This document shows, piece after piece, positions 22,010 through 37,000 of a stretch of DNA of 64,000 bases. The stretch is from positions 116,793 through 180,792 of the forward strand of contig SJOL01005810.1 in the NCBI GenBank assembly GCA_004794785.1. Reading direction: 5' to 3'. Position 1 is the stretch's first letter. The number at the start of each line of letters is the position of its first letter. Origin of the DNA: Opisthorchis felineus (lineage: Eukaryota; Platyhelminthes; Trematoda; Opisthorchiida; Opisthorchiidae). Both the position numbers and the translations under genes were made by a program. The notes beneath the pieces are model-generated. The model did no database searches. It saw nothing but the letters and a program-made list of their open reading frames with translations, and was not told the origin of the DNA.

Positions 22010-25000
22010 GTGAGAATATTGTTTTTTTTCTGTTGGTTTTTGACTTGAATGTACTTATATTGTACCAAGAGTTGCTTTAACGAGGATAACAGTAACAGTG
22101 AGGTCGGATCCTGGTAAGCTCAGAGTCACGAGGGATTTTCTACTTATTGGAATTCATCGGGTGTGTGTGTGTGTGCATGGGGATCGGATACACTACACTA
22201 CGTGGTGATTTACAGTTTCCCACTGCTTCCCACAGGACCACGCGTTTGCTGACCGGTTTGCACAGCTGGCGAATTTCACTTAGGTGTGGAGTTTTGGTTT
22301 TAACGAAGTGCTAACTAATTCAGGCAATCTCACCACCGGTCAGCAGTATGTTTTATCTGATTAGTTACCCATCCTCTTGAAGAATCTGATAATAACCCAG
22401 CCATGGGGTTGTCTATGGGACACTGTCTGAAAATATCAATCAAAGGTTTATATTTCTGATCCGTCACAAATCCCACTCCATACTTGTTGTGACGTGACGG
22501 TGTTAACCATGATGTGATGACTTGCATATGGGCTGGCAGAGCTCTGGCGTGATGGATTCTCGGCTGGTAACTAGTTCTACAAAATTTCACACTCTCATCA
22601 ACGAAGCCGCTATGTGGCAACCGTCACCCCGTCATAAATGGGGTTCACATACCACAAAGAGAACACGAATTCCTGATCCATGTTTTGTCAACAAGTTGGC
22701 TTATGGGTCGTATGACGGTCACCAGTACTCATGAAAACCTGCTTTCCTGCCGGTCTTACTTGGGAAGAGAGGTAAACTGGCACCATTTGCCGACTGTTCA
22801 GAGTAAACTAGTGAAATCAACCCATGATCCAACCACTCTGTGACGATTGCATATGCAAAGGCTGGAGGTTCATCCTGGAGCAAATCCCTATGGCACTGAA
22901 GCAGTCGCTAGTACACAAATCACCATTTCGCTTCATAGTTATGTCACAATTATGCTACTGGTCGTGTCCTATGGAGCCGCTGCGGTTCTGGATGTTCTAG
23001 GTCGGGAGTCACTTTACTGCAAAAGAAAGTTGCCGTTGAGCAAGAAAGCAAGTTATAAGCCCGACCACCGCCGCCTTTGCCTGTGACGACTGATATCGAT
23101 CCTTTATCTAATATATCGGCCGAAACCCTTCTGTTTTGAACCTGCTAATGTTTACCCTACAGGCCTGCATCATATTTCTTAACGCTCGTCTCCATTCGAC
23201 GAAATACTAACGTGAGAGTTGGAATCCTCAGGAGCCCACCCACGGAGCTTAATTTATGTTTCATTAGCTGCTCTTGTAAGAATCTTTCTGAATTAATTAT
23301 TTTCCTTCACCTCGTGTCCCTTCTCTGTTGGTCCGTCCTCGACCCCCTCGCAGATCCTGCATTTTTGGCACGAAGTGTGGAAAACGTCACTCTGGATTGG
23401 GGAACAATTTACACTTTTCCATGCAGTTTTTCCGGTGCACTCCCTCGAAACGAATTTATGATACTCAATGGCAAGGTACTCATTTCTGTCCGTTCTGGTA
23501 TCCTAAAACCGACCACCACGCACCATTCACAACTCGCGTCCCTTTCTATATTTTATCACTATATATATATATATATATATATGGCCATTTAGTTTGCACT
23601 TCTTTTGTTACTCTACCCGTTTGCTTAAGTTGTTTTCCATTAGTCTCCAAAATCTCCAAATTCGATCAATTTTTACAGTCTCAGAGCAGTGGAAATGAAT
23701 TTTAGTGATATTGACTAATTTTGTGCAGTAGATGTTCTTTGTTTTTCTTTCAATGTGCGTAAATTTACGTGCGCAATGGTTCATAACTACTTCGATCTGG
23801 TCGTGCGGGTGTCGTTTTATCCGGTGGTGGTCATCACGTGATGGCATGTTGGAATTGTGAGCGTGATTGAGTGCGTTGTCCTTCATGCTCTCTGTCTACT
23901 CGTGTGTTTGTTTGCATGAGTGTTTTGGTTTTTCAATTTACAGCTTGTATGCAAACGTAGAGTGCGTAGAACCCCGGGTGTCCAGCCTGCACGAAGTGTA
24001 TGCTCAGCCTAGCTGCACGTGTTGAACTATGCGGGTGTCGCGTTTAATTTTACACGATTGGTAGTTTGGGTTTTCGGTACCGATGGGCTGGTTTGCGTGA
24101 ATCCTTAGCTATCCATGTAGGTTCACATCCATGCTCAAGCACTTTTGTTTAGTGCTGATCACGATCAGTGTCCCGCTGCTTTCGCTTGAATTCTTATTCA
24201 ATCATCTCCAGACAACTTCTTAACAACGAGCGTACTTCCACTCCTTCCTATGCTTTTTCCGTCTTTGTTTTATTTGACAGCGGAGTGCTAAAGACATGCA
24301 CGTTTGTTCGTTTACTACCCTGACAACAACTAGGTTTCACCGGAGGCGCGTGACTGGCGTTTATTTTGGAGCTGACCAATGTTTTGTAGCTAACCACCTC
24401 AATGGACAGTAGTGAACAATCTGTTTTAGCATCCATGGTTTGAAAAATCCTCGTATACATTTCATTTGATCGATTGCTACTATGATAGCAGACTTGTTTT
24501 AGTTAGTCTATTTAACCTTCGATAGTGCATTTTGCATTTTTTTTCAATGCACCCTAAATATTGTTTAGTTGCGCACGATTTTCTGTATCTCTCTGGTTCT
24601 ATAGCAAGTGTCCGGTCATGCATTATGCAGCGCCGGAGTAAGCAAAAAAAACGGTTGAATTTACTTAACTTACCCATCCATCATACCCTTCTTTGGGCGG
24701 AATGGTATTTTCTAAGGGCGATCATCCTGTTAGTTACACTTCGCCTTAGTGCTGTTCAATGTTTTTTTGTCGGCTCCGCCTGTCGACATTGGTTTTGGAC
24801 GAACTAATCAATCGTTCCAATTTAGCTCTACTCGCACGTGATGTTTCCGAATTTCGCCCTAACACAGGACTTTTTGGTTTACGTTGTAACTGAGTCGCTT
24901 TTGCATCCTAACTCCTGCGTTAAATTTAATCATGTTCCACCGTTCCCCTGCGAACTCAATCCTCCTGTGTCAAATAAAGTTACTCAAAAATCACTTGCTG

Positions 25001-28000
25001 ACCCAGCTGGCTTTTTCTCGTATTAGTGAACAGCTCTTGAGAGTAAATCACGAACTGTCTTAACGAAACGGTTTGAAGGTGGTTCCATAACCACATCTGG
25101 CTGAGCTACCGATACATCCACCTCGTGTTTATGTTTGAGATTTTTGCTGATTTCTGCGCTGTTAACTTGCTCAACTTGCTGCCCCCTCTTGCTTCGAAGC
25201 CTATGGACACTCAATCGAGTTTGTGAATTCCTTTCTCGCTGTACAGTAACCACATATGAATGGGGAAAAATGTTGAAACTCGGGTACCGAGCCTACCTGA
25301 CAAGCTCCAAACCTGACAAAGCCGGTAAGAGGCTACCGTCCAGTCCTGGTCGGTTTTAGCATACCACTTACGAGAAACACTACTCCTCTTGCAGGAGGAG
25401 TAGTGTTGCTTTTGTTGTTGTTGTTGAGTGGATGGATGCTATAAAAATCACAGGCGCCATACATAAGAATACCCTTGTATATACCTTTGGATATGAGCCA
25501 GCAAAGTAACAGCAACCAAACACATAAAAACGTGTTCAGTGTACAGCGAGGAACACGAGATATCACGATCGGCAGTTCTTATTGATACCAGAAGCGCACT
25601 GACGCATCCCGGTTATGCAGTTCTGGGAAGAGAATTTGGTTATGATACCCTGCCTTGACTCAGAAGTCTGACCCACAAGGCCACAGGAGGATGTAGGATC
25701 TTGTTCGGGATCCCAACCTCTAGCCTGTTACTCAAAAGTCTGACCCAGGAGTTAGTGTGAAGTAGGATTTTATTGGGGTATCCTGCCCGGATCCGATGAC
25801 CCAACAGTCTTACCTGCTCCGCTGCTGCAAGCTGGCCCAACTCGACGGCGCAGGAAATAAGGCATAGATGTTTCGCTTCTGATGCTGACGCGCACGGCAG
25901 ATTCATCCAAGCTGCATCAAGTTTATGGCAAGGTCTGTTTGTTTTTTGACCATGTTGAATAATTCGCCTATGGTCACGGTCAGCCGTTAGGCGATCGGAT
26001 TTAGACTTTGTCCCTGAGTATCATGAATGCGGAGATTCCGCTTATTCTTCCTTTGATAGTACCTTAATTTTCAGATGGGTTTTTGTCTTTAGATATGTCA
26101 AATTCGGTGTTTGAGTATGAAGTAAGATTGATGGAGATCAGGCTTACGTGATGAGCCTTGAAAAGAACGATACCGCGAAACTACTGCATAGAATTTGATG
26201 CGTTTTCTCAGATACCATTAGTCCTGTCTAGTTAACGAAAAAACTCATAGAAAGCACTCGTTGAACTTTTTCGCATGCAGGATGTTTTTTTTCAAGTAGA
26301 GATTGAATAGTAAACAATCAGGACCAAAAAACTGACCCTCTTCGTTTTTACAGAATTGAGGACTAATTGTGAACTAATAAAGGTACATTCCATTCATTCT
26401 GGTTTCGGGACCTCTGTCCTCTCTACCCGCCTACCTAATTAACTTTCACTGAAGTTGCGAGCGAATTTCCAAGATTGGGTACTATAAGTAATTGCATGCA
26501 GTTCGACCTGCTCAACAGAAACGACTATCCTCAGTCGGTCAGTGGTTGAACTTTATTGCATACCTTGGCTGTGGTGCATACTATTACTTTATATTCTTGT
26601 GTTATGGCTTGTCTCTTCCGATTCATTTGTTCACTTATTCCTACACTAAAATAAATTCAGTGCGTTTCGTTGCAAGAGAACCCATGTTCTATGTACATGG
26701 GAGTGTGGTGAGTTTCACTGACTTGTTCAGACACTGTCATGCTCGTTGTTCTGGGACAACAATTTCAGCCTGGATCATTTTTCTTGACAATCCACACGGG
26801 TAGAGCTACCGAATCATCGGAATGGTTGATCGAATGCAGTCACCACTAATAGTGAAGTTTTCAATAGCGGTATGGTTTACTACGGCCTTCTCGATTCTAC
26901 TTCGGAGTTGAATGTATAAAAATATGTCGACCTCCTGTTTATCAGACGAGTACCCTACCAACTGATCTACCGAAGACGTTCGCTCTCCGTCACACTCATG
27001 CACCGCTGATTCAACACACCTCTGCCTAATAGAATATCACTTGATATCTGCTAGCGTCATTAGTGTGCCCCTCGTGTGGCGGTGGGTCGGACGTTTTTAT
27101 CGTCCTGACATTCAATGGGTACTGGTTTAAATTGTATTCCATCAGGCCGATGTGTGGCGAATCAGCTGTGAAGTTCAAGTGCATTGGGTTGGCGGAGAGT
27201 GGCGTCCCTGCTAGCTCAGTTGACAGAGTACCCTTCCGGTAAGCGAGAGGTCAGCGGTTCGACTCCGTCCCTAAGTATGTCTTTTCGTTCCTGCTACGTG
27301 TATATGGACTTCTCAGTTCAGCATTTATCAAGCCCCCTTCTACTTCCTAACGGTAGAGATACATGTTAGAAATGTTGTACTGGTGATGTGTCTTTTTTAA
27401 ATGCCGCAACTCAGGTTACTTAAAAAACGAAAACCACGTACAAAAAACTCTACATTCGATGCTCATTAATCCACAACTCGTTTCCTTTTCGTTTCAGATA
27501 GTAACAGAAACAAAACACAACATCACGGAGGATTCCGTTGTTGAATGCCGCGTAACAAATCTTTTGGGAGAAGAACACGATAAAGCATACATCACAATTC
27601 GTCCACGTAAGTCCTCGCTAGTCATTTTTGAGCCGTGCACCAGTTGGAATTGGAATACATTTTACCTGTGCCTTGTAATCGTCTGCCCTATGCTTCGCTG
27701 AAAGTGATAATAGTCGCGGGCTTACGATTAGTTTGTTACGGTTACTAGCACTTCAAAGGGCTAGGTCACCTGTAGAAAAGTTTGGAAAGCAATCCGTAAA
27801 TTCATTCATTGGTAGTGTTTCGCTTCTGATAGAAAAGTTTTGTCAAATCAAACGCATTAGCCACCAGGTTTTAAGGTTCTATATGCTGAAATCTATATTC
27901 CTCTGCTTCGGTCCATTGTGACTGTCTCTCATTGGTCGATAATTATCATGAGCAGTTTGCCCCTTACCGCTGTACAACGGTTTGTGTACCTCGTCAACCC

Positions 28001-31000
28001 ACCGGGTGCTTGATTAATATCCCCAGACTGCGCCAATAGGAACCTAACAAGAAAGTCTTTGCTGTCTTGCAGACCGCACAGAGGTGTGCAGAGTTTCGCA
28101 GTGTACCGTCAAGCGAAACGTTCAGTAGTCAGTTGGCGACACTGACACCAATTCCAAATAAACCTAGGCAGTGTTACGTAATTCTATGCCTCATGTTATG
28201 GTGTTCTACTTGAGCTGGGCACCGTAGACTGTCTCACTTGCTGAGGTAACCAGTTCGCAAATTGGGCCTATGGAAATAGGAAAATAGGGGCCTAATGCGG
28301 ATTCAAAATGCGTTTACTTCCGTACCTTACTCCCCGCACTCTTCGGATAGGAGAGTCCCCCATTACTGTGTGGAAACGCTAATACTTGTTCCATTGTGGA
28401 TCAGACTGTTAAGTCACGGGCTAGAACAAAACCCTCGCATTCTGCCACTGTCTTGTGGGCCAAACTTTTGAGTTAAAGGCCTATAATGGGGTAGCTCGAG
28501 TAATCCTGTTTCGTCGGCCTGCGTGACTGGGAAGCAACACCTGCTCGCCTTTCACCCTCATCGTCAACAATAGCACCACTGTCGAATATCAGTGCTTGTG
28601 AATGTAGGGCCTTCACATTGGCTGTACTGATAAATTTATCGCAAAATCACCATTTCCTGTATTCCAAACAGTATATTTTGTTATAGTCAGCTATTTTCAG
28701 GGTCATATGTTGTTTTATCTCTGTAATTTCTCCTCGTATCACTGCGCGAAACGCACGTCTGTTGACTTCTGATCATGCCCTGAAGGGTCTTAAGATGCCT
28801 TTCCCGAAGCTTCGTCGACATGGAAGGAAGTACCGTGCAGGCTGGCGGCTCCATAGCGATCACGTCTCGCAAGGTGAAAAATCTGATGATCTTTTGGTAT
28901 TGCTAGATGGTAACGAATGCTGTAACGTTGGAGTACCTATTCTTTAAGAATGTAGACTTAAATCGGACATTAATAGTGATGTGGTCCAGTTAGAAAGGTT
29001 TTTATACCTTCAGAAGCTGACTTCCGTAACTGCGTTAGTCACTCATATGACAAAGCGTTGGAAGTTCTATATGAATTCATATCACTAGTAATCAGTTACT
29101 CAATGTAAATCACATTTTTTTAATTTGAGATCCTTTGTTTTTTTCCCCGGAAGATCCCCCTGTCATGATTTAAAACGACACGGGTCGTCCAAAAGGTAGC
29201 TTTATGGTACCGGTTCATCGGACTCGGACACATACATAAGAAAGAATAAAATCGATAAGATGTAAAAGTATCACTCAAAATAAAATTTAGTAATCAAAGG
29301 TCAACTCGTGGCTGATTAAAAACTAACAGGGATATCACTTACCAATATTTAACTTTCTCGTAGCTCTTTAAATTCGTATATCAAACTAATCAGTTGTTTT
29401 TCACTTACCAACTCGATTTCTTTTCTGGACCTTCTTCTACGAACGCAAGTGACTTCGACCATTTTGACACCTTAATTTCCCTAGGCTTGCACAAACATTT
29501 TGATTTTTCAGTGCCTCTCGCCTCCCAACCTGATGAGGCTACCGTCAATGGCTCGCAAATATCCTGTTTGCAAGGTCGCCACTGAATGCTGGCGCCGCTT
29601 CCCAAAATTCATGGCAGGGGCAATCACCGTAAGAACAACGCCCCAGGAAAGCACTGACGAGGGCTCGTTCACTTGAAGATTTACCAAACTTGAATAGTAG
29701 CGTGACCTTAACCGGCTTCTCATTATTCAGTGATCTTGACACGGTACCAGGGAAATCGTCCCTCGGACAAGGGCCTCCGGAGAAAATGAATGTTTACGAG
29801 TCAGATCAGCCAGGCCGAGTGAAGGGTTTGTGGCGTCTTATTATAACCGAAGTTAGACGTTTGAATTGGAGTCATCGTGAGGAATCTTGGATACGTGATT
29901 TGTGGTGGGTGCTGAAACTGTTTTCTGAGACCACTTTCAGTTCAAACGTCGATTTTCGGAAACTAAATGGAAGTTTTTTTTTCTCCATGCCAATATCTCT
30001 ACTTAATAATTGTGTGATGATATGAATTTGACATCACATTGACAGAATATGATTCACAGTGAGGGCCTAGATGATAAGGCAATGCAACGCTGACACAGGG
30101 AAATGTCATTTTTGTCCTCTAAGATAGAGTGGTCTTGTGAAATGTTGAAGCACGATAGTTAAGTAGTTGAGGCTTGAGAGCAGTGGATATTAAAAAAGGG
30201 AAACTATATGGACCTCTCAATTTGAACGATTGTAAGTATGCTTCTCCTATGCTCTCAACCACAGGTAGACACATCAACCCCCCACTGAATTCTAGCTGTT
30301 CAGTTGCTTTACCGTACGTTCTACACTCGCTGGGTGAACGACAGGCTTCACCGTCACACTGGAGACATTGCGACTTGTGATTGAAGCCAACTCGAGGGAC
30401 CAACACACCAACTCCTGGCGAAATGTAAACTGACGATACGTTTTTTATTTTTTGCTGGTTGTTTGTTGACGCATGCACTTACCTACCTCGATGGTTTTTA
30501 ACACCAGTCTTACAGCTCGTTTGAAACTTGAACGTTGTCCTAGTCCCACACACGCAAGCATTCAATTACTTTCTGCCAGTCTTGTTGTGATCAACCGGCA
30601 CGGTGGACGTAGTTATAAGCTGCTGAGCCCGCTATTCGCTGTTTTTGTCATTCAACTTTAGGTTCCAAAGAATGGGTACTGAAAGATGGTGTCGCCAGTG
30701 GGTGAGTCGTTTTATTCAGGGGTTACATTCCTGAACTTAGTTGATGTTTTTGTAAGTCATGCACTGTGTAATCACTCCGTTTTATAGTAACACCAACTGG
30801 AAACTTTTTCAGTCGCATTCGAATAAAGATACGAACTGATAAGAATGCCTGGTTCAACAGAAAATTACTGGTTTACTTTGACCCTATCGCTGCCAACTAC
30901 TGCACGAAGATAAGCTGGCTCTACGAACGTCGAAAATGGCAATTTCTCATGCTCGGTAGTGCCAGGCGATGTTTTTGGAAATTGTAATCTAGATACGTGG

Positions 31001-34000
31001 GCTATAATAACCGCTCAGCTGTAACACCCTTTCGGTGCCTAGCTGCGATGCCAGCCAAAGGAAGCACGAGGGCTGGGATACTGCCAGGTTGCCCAAGCCT
31101 GGACAGGGAAAGTCGAAATGCAGAGGTCGGGTTCGAACCACGGACCTTCCGGTCAGTAAATTCGCGCTCTAACCACAGCCACCTCGCCCCCCACTTGGGC
31201 TATACTAAGGACATGTGATTAACGTTCTTCGCGTCTTTTGTTCGAAGTTGAACCTCTGGCCTTTAGCCGGACGATTGCAACCTACTAGAGGCAATTTAGA
31301 CAGAAGTTCCACAGAAGCACCATGATGGTCGCTGAACCCAGATATCATACTTCCAGTCCGTCGGAAGTGTTTTCACACGCTTGTTGTTGGGTGTCACGGA
31401 GGATTTAAATACATCGGCTGATCGGGGCGGTGTGGTCGGGTGCGGTCGCTGTCGCATGCAACCAGTTACTTGAAACAACAAGTGTGTGTGAGGCCAGGGG
31501 CATAAACATATGGCATGCCCCAATGGAGTATTTCAACTCAGCGGTCAGAATTACTACCTGCGTCGTGGCATCCCTAAGAGGTGCCTTTGAGTGTCGTCCT
31601 CCCTTAGTGACCATTGCAAATAAGTGAAATTGGAAACGCGCAGTCATTGCACCCTGACAACTTCAATCAGGAATTTTTAATACGCTGTCCTCAACAGCCT
31701 GCTCTAAAATAAAGGCTAATTTGCCTGATCCCTATAAAATTAATGCGGTAGTTCGTGCTTCACGCAGGCCAGATTAGTAATAATTTCACCTCCTTTGCTG
31801 CACGGAGGATAATCGCCCTTCAGCTATTCTACTTTTCCCCGTATCTGTGCACGTTCTTTCTAGGTTATTACCTATATCCGCCTGTTATTGGGGATCAGAT
31901 TCGCAATCTTCATTGTAGTGTGTACTTTCCCCGTGGTTTTTCCAGCCCTCACTGTCAACCTTATAAACAAACGTTGAATAGATCGTCCATCTGTCTGTCA
32001 TACCTGAGAGATGTGGCTGAATCCTTTGGCGGAAGTCCTTACTTGATCGCACGATATCGTATATATGATTCCGATCAGACTGATATGGCGTTAGCAAATC
32101 TGTTTGGTGTCTGGGACCAGTTGCTACTGGACAAACAATTCGGCCCTAACCCAATTACCACAACACCGCATGGAAACATTTCGGAAAACCTGCAGCTCTC
32201 CTTCACCTCGTGGCGTTGTGTAGACTGGGCTAAACGCCTGACTTGCACGCTTGCATATCCACGATGTCACAGTCTGGCAAATTTCCCATTGGAACTGAAG
32301 CGCCCAAACCAGTTTTATGTGGAGTACCCGGTTTGTCGGTTAGTTCATTTCACTTTTGCACCGTTTTGAATGGAAATCTTAATTTACCTCAGCCCACTTT
32401 ATTGTGTGAACTGCACGTGCATGAAGTTCGCGCCCAGTAAAATGTGTCTATCAGTTCGTAGCCATGGTCATTCTCCTGCACTGTGATATATTTAGTGGTT
32501 TCCTCCTGGACTAGCAAAATACGACATTCACTCATCAGAACAACTTAGATAGCGTTAGTATGCATTTAGCTCAATTAATGTCCCACTAGAACAACAGCTT
32601 ATCATTTTAGCGGTCGTTCCGCGTGGATAGATTGGATGAATACAGCTGGAGTTTTTGAATTCTGTTCAAGAGAAGGCATCATAACCAGCGTGCACACAAA
32701 ATAGATGTTGGATGCTCAAATCGACCATGAGATCTGTAGGCCGCTACTGAAGACAAGGGAGTAGATGGAGTTGAGAAGTAGCATTAACAGTCGTCCATCT
32801 GTATACCTTAAAAGATGTAGCTATGGGGCTCATGCACGCACACCACCCTATGTGAACCAAAAGCCTTACGCTGTATCGCACAATCCGTTGAAATCTCCCT
32901 TTTCAGAAACTCTTTCTGTCGTATCGAAAAGATCCGTAGAACGAGTTCCAACTAGTTTTTCCTACTGGTCACCTGATAAGAACAGAAGCGGCAAAACATG
33001 TGGTCAGTCAGACATTGGATCCGAGGCCGGTCGCAATAATTTTCTCAACCCGAGCTGACCTGTTTCACAGGTAATTTACCCTCTTCCCAAGTGAATACAG
33101 TGCAGCAGGTAGATCTTGTATGGTGTCTGTATGAAACCGAAAAGTTTTTTATGTCTCAACAGAAGTTTTTTGTTGCAGTTTTCGAAACCAAATGAATTTG
33201 GAACAGTTTGCCATAAACTGTACGACATTTGTTAACGGTAGGTACCGGAAGCTTGGGCGAAATTCAAGACGTTTTGCTCGTGCTGACAACTGACGTTTGC
33301 TTCTTCACGTGGGCAAGACACTTTTGTCTATCTTTTCTACGAGCCGAAATTTTCGACGTTGGAATTCTCGGAGGATCACATAATTATCTGTTAGTTGAAA
33401 ATATGGATAATCGATATCTGTCTAGCCATTTCCTTCCGGTATTTTCTTTACCTTCAGTCAAGACTGCCTAGCTGTGACAGGGTTATTCTGTCTGGCTCCA
33501 TTGGAGGCCACAATAAACACACCTGCATTAGCACCCCTGTTACGCGGAGCACTCTCTAGTGAGCAAGAAGACGAGGTGACCGGTTGGGACCAATTGCTGG
33601 AAGCAGCACAGGCGCAACTTCGATCCCTTCCAAGCTCATTGGCCCAATTTCGTGAAGGACGCTCGGATTTGAATGTGATCAAAATCTGTAACCAAACGCC
33701 TTCGATAGACGTGCTCAATGATTGTACTAAGTTACCCTTGGACAGGCAGTTCTCCACACCTAGATCCTTCCAACAAACAGGGTATTCCATAGAAGACCCT
33801 GTTGATCGGTCTACAAGTAAGGAGCTCTCCGTAGATAATTATGTTTATGATAAACGTTATTACAGCCCCTTGTGGGAATTAATAGTCCTCTCTGACTAAT
33901 GCAGTTGGTCGCTTGTTTACAGTTCAGTTGGATTTTTTTTATAACTATAAGTCCTACGGAGTGCCTGCTCCTTAGTTCTGGTGGATGATATTTCCAAGTT

Positions 34001-37000
34001 TCTTCCTAAACCGCATGCCTTTTAACATAGCATCCTAGTGGTGGAAAATTTGTAACCAGTTCTCTTGATTATTTAATGGTTTGTAAAGCTGATGACAGTC
34101 GGTGCAGCAACAAAGTGCTCAGCATACGATCACTCTTTGTAAGGGCACCTACGGGTAGCCGCCGTACTCTCCACACACAGTGAGTGTGTACACCTTTTCA
34201 AATATGTAACCTGTTACACCTTTCTCTCGTCCAACCTCTTGACCCTCCTTAGTTTTAGTGATATCTGGGACAACTCTTCCATTTACAACTGTCTGATAAT
34301 TGTACCGTGTTTTCAGAGCGTTTTACCGACCGGGGAAATACACATTTCTACGAGTTTCCGGCGCGAATATAGATCTTATCCCCTCGATTTCTTTGGGAGA
34401 CTTCGTCCTCTTGAGCCATCACTTTGGGGGTGTCCATAGCGACAGTATTTCAAGTGGGCCCACACAACTGGAGGTTATCAGACACATAGACATTTGCGTT
34501 TTATTTGACAAACTACATGTGTAGGACGATGTTTCCGTTAGAGTAACCGGTTTTGGTCGCATTGTGGTATCCCGGAAATCGTCCAACCAAAAATGTCCAT
34601 GTGCCATAAAGCAGATATAGACTAGCATGTCTTTATAGTTTGAACACAAAACCTCCCTTAAAATAAGCCAGTCTATCTACTTAAATGACTTCTGGCTAAA
34701 ATGATACTCCTAAAGAAAATCTGAAAATGCTGTTCTCCTCAGTAGATAGACGTTTCAACCTTAGTCGGGTCGTCAATAGTGCAGTTGCTGGGACGAGCCA
34801 CGCAACAACGGTATCTGTGATTCTGGCCCCACACATTGGTTCAGTTAAACACCATGCTGTGGCAGCCAAGAGTGCAAATGAGTACTTAGTTTTCGCCTTT
34901 ACCTCTTTACACGCTGTCTGCCACCGTTCTGGTTGTGGTAGGATGAGTTCACAACGGAAAGTTTTTTCAACACGGGAGAGTGCTTGCATTTATGATTCCT
35001 ATTCTCGGGTTGGGCCTCGTGTACATGTGAAGTATCGCCTGAGTCACGGCCGGCAACTTCCGTCAAACTCCATGCAAATTCTGCGCGGCTCAATTTAGAA
35101 GGCAAAAATAAATGTCCGAATCGTGTGACCCGCCCCGTGGTGGACTCTCCCTCTTCGCAGTAGCAATCCTTTCGGTCAACAACAAGACACTGACCTAGGC
35201 CTGATTGACCGGCTGGATTTGGCTTCGCAACTAGGCCCGAATCTCTGCGGATGTCTACAATGTGGCCCCTGGTCTCCGTCTTGAAGGTTGATGTACACTT
35301 GTTTCAGGAGTGAAATGCATAGACCAATCAGTAAACGTTGCCCCGCGTTAGGATCTATTTGTTGGTTATCGGCATCGTTGTAGCTCTATCTTGCTGCTAT
35401 GCACTCACTTTCATTTACTTCCTAAATAGAGTCGGTCTTTTATCCGGTATGCTGAATCTCACTCAGACGAGTATCGTTTGAGCGCATTATTTAACTTGTG
35501 TCATTTACATTGGTTGTCTCGCCATAGACGTTTTCACGTCAAGTCCACATGTTTTTTTTGTACACTGTCTTGCACAACGTATTCGGAAGGGCTTCTTCAG
35601 CTTAATTTTGCACTACAGATCTATAGGTACTGTTTTATTTCTGTGCTGATCGGTATTGTGTTTCAATCCTGCCCCCCCCCACACACACACATAAGGAACA
35701 TTCCGCTTGTTTTTATTATTCATGGTACTATTATTCATAGTATTAGTGGTAGTAGTGATGTGAGTCATGACTGTGCTATTGCTTACTGCGCCATGAAAGG
35801 CATTGAGCATTGTTTGTCCCTTGTTCTGTTGCTTGTCTTTACATGTTTGTTCCCATGCCAAACATTCTTACGTACGTTGGAGATCATTTCGACTTACTGG
35901 AAAACTATTGTTGGCACGCCTTCTAATAGAACTTCTCCCTCTTTTTCCTGATGTTCTCCTGTACATTCTTCCGCACTTATCGCTCGCATTTTTGCGTTAG
36001 TGACAATGCTGTTCAAAAATAAACGCTAATAGTAATTAATGCTAGTGCTAATAGAGTTGGCATGCTGAACCATCCCGCGTGCTGCGACTGGATAGACGAG
36101 ACATCAGTCTGGGGGAGCCAAGAATTCAGCAAGTTCAATTGGAGCTGACCACCCTGTTGGGTTTGAACCTACCGGTTACTTTGGTCAATGAAAGCGATCC
36201 AGCTGGCGCCCCTGCAGCTGTTCCAACCAGTACACTGGAGAGACTCGTGAGGCTCAATTGTGAAATTGACAATTACTGCAAGTCGAAAGTTGGTTTGGTA
36301 GCCCACCGTCTAATTAACGCAAATGAAAGTGTTGGCACAAACGTAGTCACCCAGTTGTTCTGTGCTAGTTGTCCCCGTCGGTTTCCAACGAAGATTGGAC
36401 TGAGTAAGCACCGCTGACACTCGAATCCTTCTCAGCGTAACGCAGATTAGCCCGGCTATGTGAAGACTTCTAGTACCTCTTGGTCCCAACAAGAGTCACA
36501 GTCACTCTTGCGCCTGACCGACAAGTTATTTCTGTTCCATAATTCGCAAACTGCGCTGTTCGCGAGAACAGTATTCGTTCTGGTCGATCGGCTTTCAGTA
36601 TCAAACCATGTTGCGTGTGCTTAACTGAAAAACACCCGGACAAATTGTCATCTAGTGACTCCGACCAAACTGTTGGGCAGTGTCACCTTTGTCCACCTTT
36701 GAAGCCCTCCTAGTTCAAACAATCCGTGGATTGCACCGTGACACTTGGAATCCAACTTTGACAGTCCACTCGTTGGTCTTTGCTCGAGGGTTGCAACCTG
36801 GCATCAGGACACTGGTTCAATTCTCGTCGCTTCCGGACCTTGGATGCAAGACATTTCCACACACGTTTGAACCTGTCTTTCAACGCAGCCACCAGCAAGC
36901 TCCTCTTGTGCCGACCAACAGAAAACAGATTCGCAGATCCAACTACATCGACTTTATAACTAAGCAGGAAGATGCAGCGTGTGCTGTCCTCGATGAGCCG

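Noticed and set aside
27205..27282. A functional tRNA gene
   Set aside because: The anticodon stem does not pair and the acceptor ends do not match, so it was called a tRNA-like repeat.
28095..28130. AAGCGAAACGTT as a second hammerhead
   Set aside because: Only the GAAAC half is present; no CTGATGA box lies upstream, so I kept it only as a note in the intron entry.
29530..29575. CTGATGAGGCTACC with a later GCAAA
   Set aside because: Stem II pairing is only three bases and the GAAA box is absent.
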